A stretch of DNA of 64,000 bases from the NCBI RefSeq assembly GCF_004765795.1, contig NZ_SBIV01000001.1, forward strand, positions 186,001 through 250,000. Reading direction: 5' to 3'. The first letter of the stretch is position 1; each line of letters starts with the position of its first letter. Of the stretch, positions 37,301 through 46,436 are shown one piece after another. The notes beneath the pieces were generated by a model. The model was not told the DNA's origin. It did no database searches and was given only the letters and a program-made list of their open reading frames with translations. A program made the translations under genes and the position numbers. Source of the stretch: Halorussus marinus. GTDB lineage: Archaea > Halobacteriota > Halobacteria > Halobacteriales > Haladaptataceae.

Positions 37301-38895
37301 CGCCCCAGCACGACATCTACTCGATCGAGGACCTGAAACAGCTCGTCCACGACCTGAAGGTCGCGAACGAGGACGCCGACATCAACGTCAAGCTGGTCTC
37401 TGAGGCCGGTATCGGCACCATCGCGGCCGGCGTCGCGAAGGCCAACGCCGACGTGGTCCACATCTCGGGCCACTCGGGCGGCACCGGCGCGAGCCCCCGC
37501 ACCTCGATCAAGCACGCCGGCCTGCCGTGGGAACTCGGGCTCGCGGAGGCGAACCAACTGCTCCGGGAGACCGGCCTGCGCTCGCGCATCCGGGTGAGCG
37601 TCGACGGCGGGCTCAAGACCGGCCGGGACGTGGCGGTCGCGGCGCTTCTGGGCGCCGAGGAGTACGTCTTCGGCACCGCGAGCCTCGTCACGTCGGGGTG
37701 CGTGATGGCCCGCCAGTGCCACGAGAACACCTGTCCGGTCGGGGTGGCGACCCAGCGCGAGGACCTCCGGGCGCGGTTCCCCGGCGAGCCCGACCACGTC
37801 ATCAACTACATGACGTTCATCGCCCGGGAGCTCAGGGCGGTCATGGCCGACCTCGGCTTCGAGACCGTCGAGGAGATGGTCGGCCGGGTCGACTGTCTCG
37901 ACCAGCGGACGGTCGACCACCCGAAGGCCCGCGGCCTCGACCTCTCGGCGGTGCTCGCCGAGCCGGCCGACCCCGGGCCGACCGACCCTCGACGCACCAA
38001 GACCCGCCCGCAGACCCACGAAATCGACGACCACCTCGACCGGGACCTGCTCGCGGCCGCCGGGAACGCGATCGAGCGGGGCGACCCGGTCGAGGTCGAG
38101 GCCTCGATCACCAACGAGGACCGAGCGGTCGGCGCGATGCTGTCGGGTCGGGTCTCCGAGCGCCACGGCGAGGGCGGGCTCCCGGACGGCACGATCGCGT
38201 GCTCGCTCCGGGGGACCGCCGGCCAGAGCTTCGGCGCGTTCCTCCAGTCCGGGGTCGATCTCAGCCTCGTCGGCGCGGCCAACGACTACCTCGGCAAGGG
38301 GCTGTCGGGCGGTCGGATCGCGGTCACCACGCCCGCCGACGCCGGCTACGACCCCGCCGAGAACGTCGTCGTCGGCAACGTCGCTCTCTACGGCGCGACC
38401 GGCGGCGAGGTGTACGTCAACGGCGTCGCCGGCGAGCGGTTCGGCGTGCGCAACTCCGGCGCGAAGGCGGTCGTCGAGGGCGTCGGCGACCACGGCTGTG
38501 AGTACATGACCGGCGGCGTCGTCGCGGTGCTCGGCGAGACCGGCAAGAACTTCGCGGCGGGGATGAGCGGCGGGGTCGCCTACGTGTACGACGACGACGG
38601 CGCGTTCGCCGAGAGGGCCAACACGGGGATGGTCTCGCTCGACGAGTCGCTGTCGGCCCGCGACGAGGCGGTGTTGGGCCGCCTCCTCGAAAACCACGTC
38701 GCCTACACGGACAGCGATCGGGCGGCGGCGGTGCTCGCCGACTGGGACCGGGCGGTCTCGCGGTTCGTGAAAGTGATGCCCGAAGCCTACGAGCGGGCCG
38801 TCTCCGAGGAGGGCCGCGAGGACGTTCGGAACGCGCTCCCGCCCCGAGCCGACGACCGGGAGGGCGCGAGCCTCGTCGCCGGCGGGGCGGACTGA
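34348..38895 (+). CDS. gltB: Glutamate synthase, large subunit
   Basis: 1515 residues, the full length of bacterial-type GltB. It makes two glutamates from glutamine and 2-oxoglutarate. The nucleophile is Cys25 in ARANCGVGVV, so a 24-residue propeptide must be removed. The synthase domain has SGHSGGTGASPRTSIKHAGL (FMN) and Fe-S cysteines in CVMARQCHENTCPVGV. The C-terminal beta-helix runs VVGNVALYGATGGEVYV onward. No small subunit is adjacent, so reduced ferredoxin or a distant partner is likely. The ATG at 34348 is chosen; TAATAC about 55 bases upstream may be the TATA box. Confidence 0.95.
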   Translation: MTHEHSTHTDDRRGLGSPDDARANCGVGVVADLRGRDPGDGDHEVLADGLALLERLEHRGTTGAEENTGDGAGVMLETPHDFFAEVVPDLPARGEYAVGSLFLPTDDAARRDLRERIESVLADDGLDVFHWRAVPTDGADLGATALDAEPAIWQCFVRPEVDLSADAFDRRLYVARRALEKAVETPEDLYVCSLDRETVVYKGLLKGDQLAGYFPDLTDDRVGTRFVLVHARFSTNTLGAWHLAHPYRNVVHNGEFNTIRGNVNWMRARETDLDTDRFDPDRVTPVVTDPEGSDTSMVDDTLELLLQAGRDLPHALRLLVPEAWRKDDRMADDRRAFYDYHASLVEPWDGPALVAGADGGRIGAVLDRNGLRPCRYDVTADDRLVMASEAGALDLPESEIVERGRLEPGQLFLADVTAGRIVPDEEVFDDLTEQPYGEWVDREQVELDAPADPTPRAGGSAGDDPAAADVSLRAAQAAFGYTRDELDQLLEPMATTGKDPVGSMGDDTSLSVLSAFDRPLFSYFKQLFAQVSNPPIDYLREDCVTSLETRLGRQRNLLGETPAHARQLRLDSPVLTDAETAGLRECDLPSETVDITYAPDVDLEAAVERVRTDAREAIESGAELVVLSDRRVGEDRLAVPSLLATGAVHHHLVRNGLRNHAGLVVESGDPRTVHHLACLVGYGAGAVNPYLAYRSIGDVVAGPEGADEADAVDAYVGALEDGLQKTMAKMGISTVESYRGAQIFEAVGLDSGFVAEYFEGTENRTEGIGVPEIEADLRERHEVAFGDDPDVERQGEFEHRSGGRHHQWNPETVGTLQRAVREGDYDTYREFAAQTNDRSERLQTLRGLLEFDASDRESIPIEDVEPVEDIVERFSTAAMSLGSLSPEAHENNAVAMNRLGGKANTGEGGEPPERFGTERECSVKQVASGRFGVTSAYLESADELQIKMAQGSKPGEGGHLPGGKVDETIAGVRYATPGVGLISPPPQHDIYSIEDLKQLVHDLKVANEDADINVKLVSEAGIGTIAAGVAKANADVVHISGHSGGTGASPRTSIKHAGLPWELGLAEANQLLRETGLRSRIRVSVDGGLKTGRDVAVAALLGAEEYVFGTASLVTSGCVMARQCHENTCPVGVATQREDLRARFPGEPDHVINYMTFIARELRAVMADLGFETVEEMVGRVDCLDQRTVDHPKARGLDLSAVLAEPADPGPTDPRRTKTRPQTHEIDDHLDRDLLAAAGNAIERGDPVEVEASITNEDRAVGAMLSGRVSERHGEGGLPDGTIACSLRGTAGQSFGAFLQSGVDLSLVGAANDYLGKGLSGGRIAVTTPADAGYDPAENVVVGNVALYGATGGEVYVNGVAGERFGVRNSGAKAVVEGVGDHGCEYMTGGVVAVLGETGKNFAAGMSGGVAYVYDDDGAFAERANTGMVSLDESLSARDEAVLGRLLENHVAYTDSDRAAAVLADWDRAVSRFVKVMPEAYERAVSEEGREDVRNALPPRADDREGASLVAGGAD

Positions 38896-38974
38896 GAGTC
38901 GCCGCAAGCGGCCCGTCCGGACGACCGCCCGGGAAACTGCACCGCGCCGTTCGAAGTCGGCGAGAAAGAGCGAC

Positions 38975-39739
38975 CTACAGGTAGGCGGCGTCCCACCGCG
39001 CGGGCTTTTTCTGGTTGCCACAGTCGTTGCACTTCAGCCGCTCCATCGAGTCCATCGCGTTGTCGAAACTCTCGCAGTTCGAGCAGAACCACCCGAACAG
39101 GTCCTGGGCGTCCTCGTCGCTGTACGCCGCGTAGAAGGGAGCCTTCGACCCCCGGTCGCTCTCGGCCCAGTTGACGTAGAGGGTCCGCCCGTCGTACTCC
39201 CGGGACTCGAACTTGGCCCGGCCCTCGTGGCCGTAGACGTTCTCGACGTAGGTCTCGCCGCCGATCTCGGTCTCGCGGCTGTTCACCGTCTCGAAGCCGT
39301 TTGCCTCGTAGAACGAACACCCCTGCTCGTTGTCCGCGAGGACGGCCGCGGAGATCTGCTCGGCGCCCCGCTCGGAGAGGGCGGCCTGCGTCTGTTTCAA
39401 CAGAGTGGTCCCGACGCCCTTGTCGCGGTTACCGGGGTCGACGTGGAGCCAGAGGATGGTCGCGGTCCCGTCCTCGGGCAACACGAGGCTCTGGGAGAAG
39501 CCGACCACCTCGTCGCCGGCGACCGCGAGGAGGTAACACATCCCCTCCTCGTCGAGTTCGGCCCCCAGCGCGTCGTCGTCGTACCACCGTTCGACCGCCT
39601 GTTCGACCGTCTCCTCGCCGAGTACGTCGTCGTAGGAGGCGTGAAGCGACTGCAACGCGACCTCGCGGATGCCCGCGACGTCGCTCGACTCCGCCTCGCG
39701 GATCTCGATGCCGTCCGAGTCGGCCTCTCTCTGTCCCAT
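38975..39739 (-). CDS. GNAT N-acetyltransferase fused to a zinc ribbon
   Basis: 254 residues. The N-terminal GNAT domain (about 10-165) has the acetyl-CoA loop WLHVDPGNRDKGVGTTLLKQ and ADNEQGCSFYEANGFE. The C-terminal 85 residues contain YVNWAESDRGSKAPFYAAYS and a four-cysteine ribbon (CSNC ... CNDC), possibly the haloarchaeal DUF5816 region. The ribbon may bind RNA or protein and present the target. The acetylated target is unknown. It is convergent with gltB. Confidence 0.83.
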   Translation of the reverse strand: MGQREADSDGIEIREAESSDVAGIREVALQSLHASYDDVLGEETVEQAVERWYDDDALGAELDEEGMCYLLAVAGDEVVGFSQSLVLPEDGTATILWLHVDPGNRDKGVGTTLLKQTQAALSERGAEQISAAVLADNEQGCSFYEANGFETVNSRETEIGGETYVENVYGHEGRAKFESREYDGRTLYVNWAESDRGSKAPFYAAYSDEDAQDLFGWFCSNCESFDNAMDSMERLKCNDCGNQKKPARWDAAYL

Positions 39740-39934
39740 ACCACCAACGTACGACGGTGTTCACAATAAGTGTTGTACCCGTCCGAAACAAACGCATAAT
39801 CGTTCGCGGACGCGACTCCGATCGGCGAAAAACTGCACGAACGTCATCGGCGCTCCCGGTCGTCCGGGGCGTCCGCGACGACGGCCGTTCGACGCGTCCG
39901 GTAGGATTTTTGGGCGGGCGGGTCATCGTGGCGT

Positions 39935-40924
39935 ATGGACACCGCACTCGTCATCGGCGGCACGCGGTTCGTCGGCCGCCATCTGGTCGAGCAACTGCGC
40001 GAGCACGACTACGACGTGACCATCTTCAACCGCGGAAACCACGACAACCCCTTCGCCGACGCGGCCGACGTCGACCGCGTCGAGGGCGACCGGACCAACG
40101 ACTCCGCGCTCGAACTCGCGGCCGAGCGGGTCGACCCCGACGCCGTCTTCGACTGCGTCGCCTACAAGCCCCGCGAGGTCCGGGCCGCGACCGAGATATT
40201 CGCCGACGTCGACGCTTACGTCTACGTCTCCAGCGGCGACGCCTACGCCAGCGAGGAGCTCCCCAAGCGCGAGGGCGAGACGGCGCTCCGGCCCTGCACG
40301 GCCGAGCAGGCGACCGACGACTCGGGCGACACCTACGGCAACCGGAAGGCCGAGGGCGACCGCGCGATCGCGGCCGCCGCCGACCGCGGGGTGAACGCTT
40401 ACAGCGTCCGGCCCTGCATCGTCTACGGCCCCTACGACTACACCGAGCGCCTCGACTACTGGATCGATCGGGTGGCGAACTACGACCGCGTGGTGGTGCC
40501 CGGCGACGGCGACAACGTCTGGCATCGTGCGTACGCCCCGGACGTGGCGAGCGCGCTCCGGATCGTCGCCGAGGAGGGGACGCCCGGCGAGGCGTACAAC
40601 GTCGGCGATCGGCGCGCCGTGACGATCGACGAGATGGTCGAACTGATCGCCGACGCGCTCTCCACCGACGTGGAGGTCGTCCACGCCGGCGACCGCGAAC
40701 TGGCGGCCGCCGATCTCTCGGCCGAGGACTTCGTGCTCTATCGGGAGTACCCCCACCTCCTCGACACCGCCAAGCTCGCCGATCTCGGGTGGGAGTCGAC
40801 GCCGCTCGACGAGGCGATGGCTCGAACGGTCGAAGAACACCTCGACAGCGACCGCGACGGCGCCGAGTGGGATCCGGGCCGGGAGGCCGAACGGCGAGTC
40901 CTCGGCGTGCTCGATACGCTCTGA
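39935..40924 (+). CDS. NAD-dependent epimerase/dehydratase family protein
   Basis: 329 residues. Rossmann start ALVIGGTRFVGRHLVEQL, then VTIFNRGNHDN. The Tyr-x3-Lys site is YGNRKAEGDRAI with VSSGDAYA upstream (Ser region). DGDNVWHRAYAPDVASAL and GEAYNVGDRRAVTIDEMVEL resemble the extended SDRs related to plant CSP41 and isoflavone reductase-like proteins. It acts on a nucleotide sugar or RNA-like target; unknown. A T-rich box precedes the ATG by about 28 bases. Confidence 0.85.
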   Translation: MDTALVIGGTRFVGRHLVEQLREHDYDVTIFNRGNHDNPFADAADVDRVEGDRTNDSALELAAERVDPDAVFDCVAYKPREVRAATEIFADVDAYVYVSSGDAYASEELPKREGETALRPCTAEQATDDSGDTYGNRKAEGDRAIAAAADRGVNAYSVRPCIVYGPYDYTERLDYWIDRVANYDRVVVPGDGDNVWHRAYAPDVASALRIVAEEGTPGEAYNVGDRRAVTIDEMVELIADALSTDVEVVHAGDRELAAADLSAEDFVLYREYPHLLDTAKLADLGWESTPLDEAMARTVEEHLDSDRDGAEWDPGREAERRVLGVLDTL

Positions 40925-41070
40925 GCGATCGAGAAGACGTTAACCCCGCCGTTCGACCGTTCGAAGGCCCGTACTACCCGTTTCAGGTGGCTGATAACAA
41001 TCACCCCCGAGAGCGACTGGTAGCTCATGGCACGCACGCGTCGCAACCGAGCCGGGTCCGGGGGTCGGCG

Positions 41071-41742
41071 ATGATCCGCCACGCGCTCCGGGCGACGGTC
41101 CGGGCGTTCGGCGTCGTCGCCACGACCGCCGTCGAGGTCACCGCGCTGTCGGTGTGGCTCGGGCTCGTCGCCGACGCGTCCCCGCTGTCGATTCCGGCGG
41201 CCGTCGGCGTCGCCGCGCTCGGCGCCGGCCTGCTCGTGGCGGGGCTGGGCGCCCACGTCACCGTCAAGGGGTGGCGCCGCGAGGTACCGGCCCCGCCCGT
41301 GGTGGCGCTCGCGCTCGCCGAGACGGCCCTGTGGGTCGGGTGGTTCGGCGCCGTCCGGCGAGTCGGCGACCCCGTCGGGGTCGCGTTGGTCGGGGTCGCG
41401 CTCGCGGTCGGACTTGCGCCGCGTCACGCGATCGCGGACAACCTCCTCCGGAGTCGCCGGCCGCTCTCGACGCTGGTCGGGCGGGTGCCGGCGGGCCTCG
41501 CGCTGGTCGAGGCCGCGGGCGCGACCGTCTGGGTGCTCGTCGTCACCGGGTGGGTCGTCGTCCCGGAGTGGGTCGTCACCGTCCCGACGGCGGGGTTCTC
41601 GGCCGGCGCCGTCGTGGGCGGGGGCGTGCTCGCCGGCGCGCTGTTCGTCCGGCACGCGCTCGCGGTGCGGTACGCGCTCCGGGCGAACCGCGACGTCGGG
41701 ACCGCGGGCTGGCAGTCGTCGTGGGGGACGCCGCCGGAGTGA
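41071..41742 (+). CDS. Multi-pass membrane protein
   Basis: 223 residues from the ATG at 41071; the frame is open far upstream but that part is antisense to or outside real genes. Six hydrophobic segments span residues 8-28, 32-55, 65-85, 93-112, 135-155 and 163-185, with few charges. The tail is arginine-rich then polar (YALRANRDVGTAGWQSSWG). There is no recognised domain. The next gene, egsA, makes membrane lipid backbone, but a functional link is only suggested by position. Confidence 0.6.
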   Translation: MIRHALRATVRAFGVVATTAVEVTALSVWLGLVADASPLSIPAAVGVAALGAGLLVAGLGAHVTVKGWRREVPAPPVVALALAETALWVGWFGAVRRVGDPVGVALVGVALAVGLAPRHAIADNLLRSRRPLSTLVGRVPAGLALVEAAGATVWVLVVTGWVVVPEWVVTVPTAGFSAGAVVGGGVLAGALFVRHALAVRYALRANRDVGTAGWQSSWGTPPE

Positions 41743-41835
41743 CTCGATCGGCGAGCCGACCGCGCCTCCGCGGGCGCCGGACCGACCCCGCCGGAGAGGG
41801 CAAACTGTTTCACCCGCCGCGAGAGAACCGTAGGT

Positions 41836-42885
41836 ATGTTCGACAAGTCGACGTGGATTCGGCTCCCGCGCAACGTGGTAGTCGGCCACGGCGTGCTCGA
41901 CCAGACGGTCGAGGCGGTCTCGGAGCTCCACCTCCGGGGCCGGCCGCTGGTCGTCACCAGCCCGACGCCCCGCCGGGTCGCGGCCGACCGGGTCGCCGAG
42001 GAGTTCGCGGCGGCCGGCGACGACCCCGAGACCGTCGTGGTCGAGGACGCCAGCTTCGACGCGGTCCAGCGAGTGATCGAGGTCGCTCGCGAGGCCGACG
42101 TCGGCTACCTCGTCGGCGTCGGCGGCGGCAAGGCCATCGACATCGCCAAGATGGCGAGCCACGACCTCGAAACCGGCTTCGTCTCGGTGCCGACCGCCGC
42201 GAGCCACGACGGCATCGTCTCGGGCCGGGGTTCGGTTCCGGAGGGCGACACCCGCCACAGCGTCGCGGCCGCGCCGCCGCTGGCGGTCGTGGCCGACACC
42301 GAGATCCTGGCCGACGCGCCGTGGCGGCTCACCACCGCCGGCTGTGCCGACATCATCAGCAACTACACCGCGGTCAAAGACTGGCGACTCGCCAACCGGC
42401 TCCAGGGCGTCGAGTACTCTCATTACGCCGCCGCGCTCGCCGAGATGACCGCCGAGATGCTGGTGGGCAACGCCGACACCATCAAGGAGGGCTTAGAGGA
42501 GTCGGCGTGGGCCGTCGTGAAGGCGCTCGTCTCCTCGGGGGTCGCGATGTCGATCGCCGACTCCTCGCGGCCCGCCAGCGGCGCCGAGCACCTCTTTTCC
42601 CACCAGCTCGATCGCATGGTGCCCGACGCCGCGCTCCACGGCCATCAGGTCGGGGTCGGCACCATCGTCGCCGAGTACCTCCACGGCGGCGACTGGCGCG
42701 GGGTCCGCGAGGCGCTCGCGACCATCGGCGCGCCCACCACCGCCGCGGAGTTGGGCATCGACGACGCGACCGTGGTGGCGGCGCTCACCTCGGCCCACGA
42801 GATCCGGGACCGCTACACCATCCTCGGCAACGGGATGAGCGAGGCCGCCGCGGTCGAGGCCGCCGAGACCACGGGCGTCATCTAA
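41836..42885 (+). CDS. egsA: sn-Glycerol-1-phosphate dehydrogenase
   Basis: 349 residues. It reduces dihydroxyacetone phosphate to sn-glycerol-1-phosphate, the first step of archaeal ether lipid synthesis. Nucleotide binding is VGVGGGKAIDIAKMASHDL. Zinc ligands are the Asp in TTAGCADIISNYTAVKDW and the histidines in ASGAEHLFSHQLD and ALHGHQVGVGT. VPTAASHDGIVSGRGSV is the family signature. The 3' end overlaps the convergent DoxX gene by 4 bases. Confidence 0.95.
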   Translation: MFDKSTWIRLPRNVVVGHGVLDQTVEAVSELHLRGRPLVVTSPTPRRVAADRVAEEFAAAGDDPETVVVEDASFDAVQRVIEVAREADVGYLVGVGGGKAIDIAKMASHDLETGFVSVPTAASHDGIVSGRGSVPEGDTRHSVAAAPPLAVVADTEILADAPWRLTTAGCADIISNYTAVKDWRLANRLQGVEYSHYAAALAEMTAEMLVGNADTIKEGLEESAWAVVKALVSSGVAMSIADSSRPASGAEHLFSHQLDRMVPDAALHGHQVGVGTIVAEYLHGGDWRGVREALATIGAPTTAAELGIDDATVVAALTSAHEIRDRYTILGNGMSEAAAVEAAETTGVI

Positions 42886-43313
42886 CGCTCGTCGTCGGCG
42901 ATCCCGAGGAACGCCAGCGCGCCGCCAAGCAACGCGAGGTTCTTGACGAAGTGGGCCTGCTGTTGGTCGCGCTCTGCCTCGTCGTCGATCGTCCAGAAGT
43001 CGTGCATCAGCGGCGTGGTCGCCGCGAGGAACGTCGCGACCGCGCCGGCCGCCAGCCGCGGGAGCTTCCAGACCGCGAGCCCGGCGCCGCCGAACACCAG
43101 CGCGCCGCTGATCGCGGGCACCGCGGCCTCGGGCCGGGGCGCCCCCTCGCTGTCGGCGTACGCGATCATCCCGTCGAGGTCCCGGAAGTTGTCGAGCGCG
43201 GTGAGCGCGAGCGCCCCGCCGAACAGCAGGCGGGCCAGCCTGAACGCCGTCGATTTCGTCGGTCGTTCGGTCGCCGCGTCGTCGCTGTCTCGCTCGGTGG
43301 TTTTCAGTGACAT
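42882..43313 (-). CDS. DoxX family membrane protein
   Basis: 143 residues. After a 25-residue polar start come four helices (about 24-42, 63-82, 87-100 and 122-138). The DoxX features ARLLFGGALALTALDNFRDL and LAATTPLMHDFWTIDDEAER (His in helix 3-4 loop) are present. DoxX-like proteins are tied to quinol or thiosulfate oxidation in some archaea but often have no known role. The stop codon overlaps that of egsA on the other strand. Confidence 0.85.
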   Translation of the reverse strand: MSLKTTERDSDDAATERPTKSTAFRLARLLFGGALALTALDNFRDLDGMIAYADSEGAPRPEAAVPAISGALVFGGAGLAVWKLPRLAAGAVATFLAATTPLMHDFWTIDDEAERDQQQAHFVKNLALLGGALAFLGIADDER

Positions 43314-43630
43314 CGGCGACGATACGCCGGTGGTCGACTTACGTCTGTTCGCCGCCTTTCGGCGCCGACGGGGCCGGGTCGGGTCGGCGGTTCGGGGTGG
43401 CGGTCGCTTCCGGAGCGATCAGTCGGCCCGCCCTCGGTCGGTTAGCCGAAGCATATCTCCGAGCCACCGGCGTGGCGTTTCGGATCTCCGGACGTAGGTG
43501 CCGCCTACCTCCTCTCGCGAAGGCGATGATTTCGCGTCTCGGATAATTGTAAGATCGAGAACATATATTACGATTGCCACGAGTGCTACGTGTGCGACCG
43601 GCCCCGCCTCGCCCGCCCTCCGTGACCACG
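43314..43630. other. Intergenic region between DoxX and a wHTH gene
   Basis: 317 bases, divergent promoters, no gene seen. It contains a CGCGAA-N9-TTCGCG inverted repeat near 43515-43536 and an AT-rich ACATATATTA (43560-43569) that should be the TATA box of the gene at 43631, leaving a leader of about 40 bases. Confidence 0.45.
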
Positions 43631-44233
43631 ATGAACACGGAACTCCTCGAACGAACCCAGTCTCAGGACGCGACCGACGAAGACAGCGATCGCGACCGCG
43701 ACCGCGAGCTCTCCCGGGAGGTGGTCTTCGAGATGCTGAGCAACCAACGCCGCAGGTACGTCGTCGATTATCTCCTCGCACGCGAGGGCCTCGCGGAGTT
43801 GCGCGACCTCTCCCGGACGGTGGCGGCGCGGGAGAACGACAAGCGACCCGAGGCGGTGACCGCCGAGGAGCGCCGGCGGGCCTACAACGCGCTCCAGCAG
43901 GTCCACCTCCCGAAGATGGACGACGCCGGACTCGTCGAGTACGACGCCGACCGGAGCACGCTCGCCGCGACCGACGACCTCGAAGAGCTACAGGTGTATC
44001 TCGAAGTCGTTCCCGGCAACGAGATCCCGTGGAGCCAGTACTACGTTCTGCTGGGACTGCTCTGTGGATCCGTGACGGTCGCGGCGTGGGCCGGGACCCC
44101 GCCGTTCGGGAGCCTGCCCGGCCTCGCCATCGCGGCCGGGGCGTCGCTGCTGGTGACGGTGTCGGGAGTCGCCCACGTCTATCACAACCGCGAGATGCGC
44201 CTCGGCGGGGGCGATCGGCCCCCGAGCGCGTGA
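43631..44233 (+). CDS. Membrane-anchored DUF7344-type winged-helix protein
   Basis: 200 residues. Winged-helix domain at about 28-120: EVVFEMLSNQRRRYVVDYLL, then VTAEERRRAYNALQQVHLPK and DAGLVEYDADRSTL. Two membrane helices follow (about 140-158 and 163-183), ending in a short basic tail. It is paralogous to the gene at 46437, with the same order of parts and shared words (RRRYVV, HLPK, YDADRS). A membrane-tethered DNA-binding protein is inferred; the S9 peptidase lies between the two. Confidence 0.75.
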   Translation: MNTELLERTQSQDATDEDSDRDRDRELSREVVFEMLSNQRRRYVVDYLLAREGLAELRDLSRTVAARENDKRPEAVTAEERRRAYNALQQVHLPKMDDAGLVEYDADRSTLAATDDLEELQVYLEVVPGNEIPWSQYYVLLGLLCGSVTVAAWAGTPPFGSLPGLAIAAGASLLVTVSGVAHVYHNREMRLGGGDRPPSA

Positions 44234-44263
44234 CCGGCGCGACCGGGCGGTGTCGCTCGCCTC

Positions 44264-46081
44264 TCAGACGTGCTCGTCGAGGAACTCCGCGACGGTGGTG
44301 TAGGCCTCGATCCGGTTCTGGAGTTTCGTAAAGCCGTGGCCCTCGTCGTCGAAGATCAGCTTCTCGACCGGGACGCCCTGATCGGCGGCCTCGGCCGCGA
44401 TCTGTTCGGCCTCCTCGACCGGGACCCGGGGGTCGTTCGCGCCGTGGAGGACAAGCAGGGGCGCCTCGATGCGTTCGATGTTGTTGATCGGGCTGATCGA
44501 CTCCAGCAGGTCGCGGTCCTCGTCGAGCGAGCCGTACTCGGCCTCCCGGTGTTCGCGGCGCCAGTCGCCGGTGTTCTCGAGGAAGGTGACGAAGTTCGCG
44601 ATGCCGACGATGTCGACGCCCGCGGCCCACAGCTCCGGATACTCCGTGAGCGCCGCCAGCACCATGAAGCCGCCGTACGACCCGCCCATGGCGACGATCC
44701 GATCGGCGTCGATCTCCGGGCGGTCCCGGAGCCACTCGACGCCGGCCTCGACGTCCGCCACCGAGTCCATCCGCTTTTCGACGTCGTCGAGGTGGGTGTA
44801 GGTCGCGCCGTAGCCCGACGACCCCCGGACGTTGGGCTCGAAGTACGCGTACCCGCGGTTCAGGAAGTACTGCTTGACGGGGTGGAAGCTCGGGCGGCGC
44901 TGGCTCTCGGGGCCGCCGTGGATGTCGACGACGACCGGGATCTCGCCCGCCTCGGCGTCGCGGTCCGCACCGTCGGGCACCGAGAAGAACGCCGGGATCT
45001 CCCTGTCGTCGAACGTCTCGTAGCGCACGAGTCGGGGGTCGACGAACGACTCTTTCGGGAGTCCCGCCGCGGCGGCGTCGGTCCAGCGTTCGGTGTCGCC
45101 GGTCTCGACGTCGACGACGTGGACGTTCGCGTTCTCGGCGCTCCCCGTGACGGCGACCGCGAACCGGTCGGCGTCGCCGTCGAACGCCACGCCGTAGTGG
45201 ATTCCGCCGGGGAGGTCTGGCGCGGGGAACTCTCGGAACGACGTCTCGGCGGTGAGTTCGCCGACGGTCAGGTCGGTGTAGCCGTCGACGTTGCGGCCGT
45301 AGACGAACCGGCCGGTGTCGTCGTCGAGCCCGAACCGCTCGACGTTCCAGTCCCCGCCGTCCGCGACGAGGTCGAGGGCGCCGGTCTCGACGTCGAGGCG
45401 CGCGAGGTAGGTCGTGTCGGCGTCCCGGTCGGTCACCAGATAGAGCGCGTCCCCGTCGGGGCCCCACTCGACCTGCTGGTACCGGACGTCGCCGTCGTGG
45501 GGCGTGAGGTGATCGAGGTCGCCGGTGTCCAGATCGAGGACGTACACGTCGTAGTCGAAACTTGAGTGCATCTCGACCACCGCGAGCGCGTCGTCGTCGG
45601 GACTCCACCCCGCGACCGAGAGCCAGCCGTCGCCCTCGTGGACGCGCTCGGCGTCGTCGCCGACCTCGTCGCGGCCCTGAACGTAGATGTCGAACGCCGA
45701 CTCGTCGCGGCGGTTCGACGCGAACGCGAACTCCGAGCCGTCGGCGTTCCACCCGCCCCAGTAGTGGATCGCCTCGGGGGTGTCGGTCAGCGGCGTCACC
45801 GTCTCCCCGTCGCCGTCGAGCCGGAACAGCTGGGTGCGTTCGTCGCCGCCCTCGTCCATCCCGAAGACCAGTTCGTCGCGCTCGGGCGACCACGACGCGA
45901 AGCTGACCCGCTCGTCCTCGAAGGTGAGCTGGCGGGGCCACCCGGTCGGCTCGTCGAGTCCCCACACCTGCGGGACGCCCGTGGTGTCCATCAGCACAGA
46001 GAGGCGCTCGCCGTCGGGCCCGAAGGAGGGGCCCGATGCGGTCCGCACGTTGAGATACCGCTCGAAATCGTAGGTCGGCAT
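44264..46081 (-). CDS. S9 family prolyl oligopeptidase-type peptidase
   Basis: 605 residues from the ATG at 46081. An N-terminal beta-propeller (about 1-340) contains repeats such as WSPERDELVFGMDEGGDERT and LTDTPEAIHYWGGW. The alpha/beta-hydrolase domain carries the serine in MGGSYGGFMVLAA, aspartate in HGANDPRVPVEEA and histidine in DEGHGFTKL. It cleaves short peptides, as acylaminoacyl or oligopeptidase. No signal peptide is visible, so it is cytoplasmic. Two membrane-anchored wHTH genes flank it. Confidence 0.92.
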   Translation of the reverse strand: MPTYDFERYLNVRTASGPSFGPDGERLSVLMDTTGVPQVWGLDEPTGWPRQLTFEDERVSFASWSPERDELVFGMDEGGDERTQLFRLDGDGETVTPLTDTPEAIHYWGGWNADGSEFAFASNRRDESAFDIYVQGRDEVGDDAERVHEGDGWLSVAGWSPDDDALAVVEMHSSFDYDVYVLDLDTGDLDHLTPHDGDVRYQQVEWGPDGDALYLVTDRDADTTYLARLDVETGALDLVADGGDWNVERFGLDDDTGRFVYGRNVDGYTDLTVGELTAETSFREFPAPDLPGGIHYGVAFDGDADRFAVAVTGSAENANVHVVDVETGDTERWTDAAAAGLPKESFVDPRLVRYETFDDREIPAFFSVPDGADRDAEAGEIPVVVDIHGGPESQRRPSFHPVKQYFLNRGYAYFEPNVRGSSGYGATYTHLDDVEKRMDSVADVEAGVEWLRDRPEIDADRIVAMGGSYGGFMVLAALTEYPELWAAGVDIVGIANFVTFLENTGDWRREHREAEYGSLDEDRDLLESISPINNIERIEAPLLVLHGANDPRVPVEEAEQIAAEAADQGVPVEKLIFDDEGHGFTKLQNRIEAYTTVAEFLDEHV

Positions 46082-46436
46082 GAGACACCGTATCGAGCCG
46101 ACGGACAAAGCGCTTTGGACTCCGGCATCGGCGCGTCCGTCCGGGCGGTCCCCCCGAGTAGACTCGGCTTATACTCGCCGCGAACGGGTAACTACGGATG
46201 GAACTCGGGTAAGCCGAGATTCCGGCCCGTGACACCCTTACGCACGCTCCCGGCACGGGTCGACCCGGTCCGGCCTCGACCGACGCGACGCCGACCGGAA
46301 ACCGGTGGAGAACGCCGAGTTTCTACCGACGCGAGCCGACGCAATTTGATGTTACGTTTTTGAACAGTCTCGGGGAGTCCTAAACGGTCGAATCGGTTTA
46401 TGAGGTCTTCTAACTTCCGTTTCTGCCGAGATTCGT
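46082..46436. other. Intergenic region between the S9 peptidase and a wHTH gene
   Basis: 355 bases with divergent promoters. No coding region of its own was seen. AT-rich stretches at about 46345-46365 and TTTAT at 46397-46401 probably serve the rightward gene, with a short leader of about 10 bases. Confidence 0.45.

Noticed and set aside
36502-39021. Long leftward ORF opposite gltB (839 codons)
   Set aside because: Antisense shadow of a high-GC gene; no domain, and gltB motifs are complete on the other strand.
39301-41742. 813-codon rightward ORF
   Set aside because: Most of it is antisense to GNAT or out of frame with the epimerase. Only the last 224 codons, from 41071, form a plausible gene.
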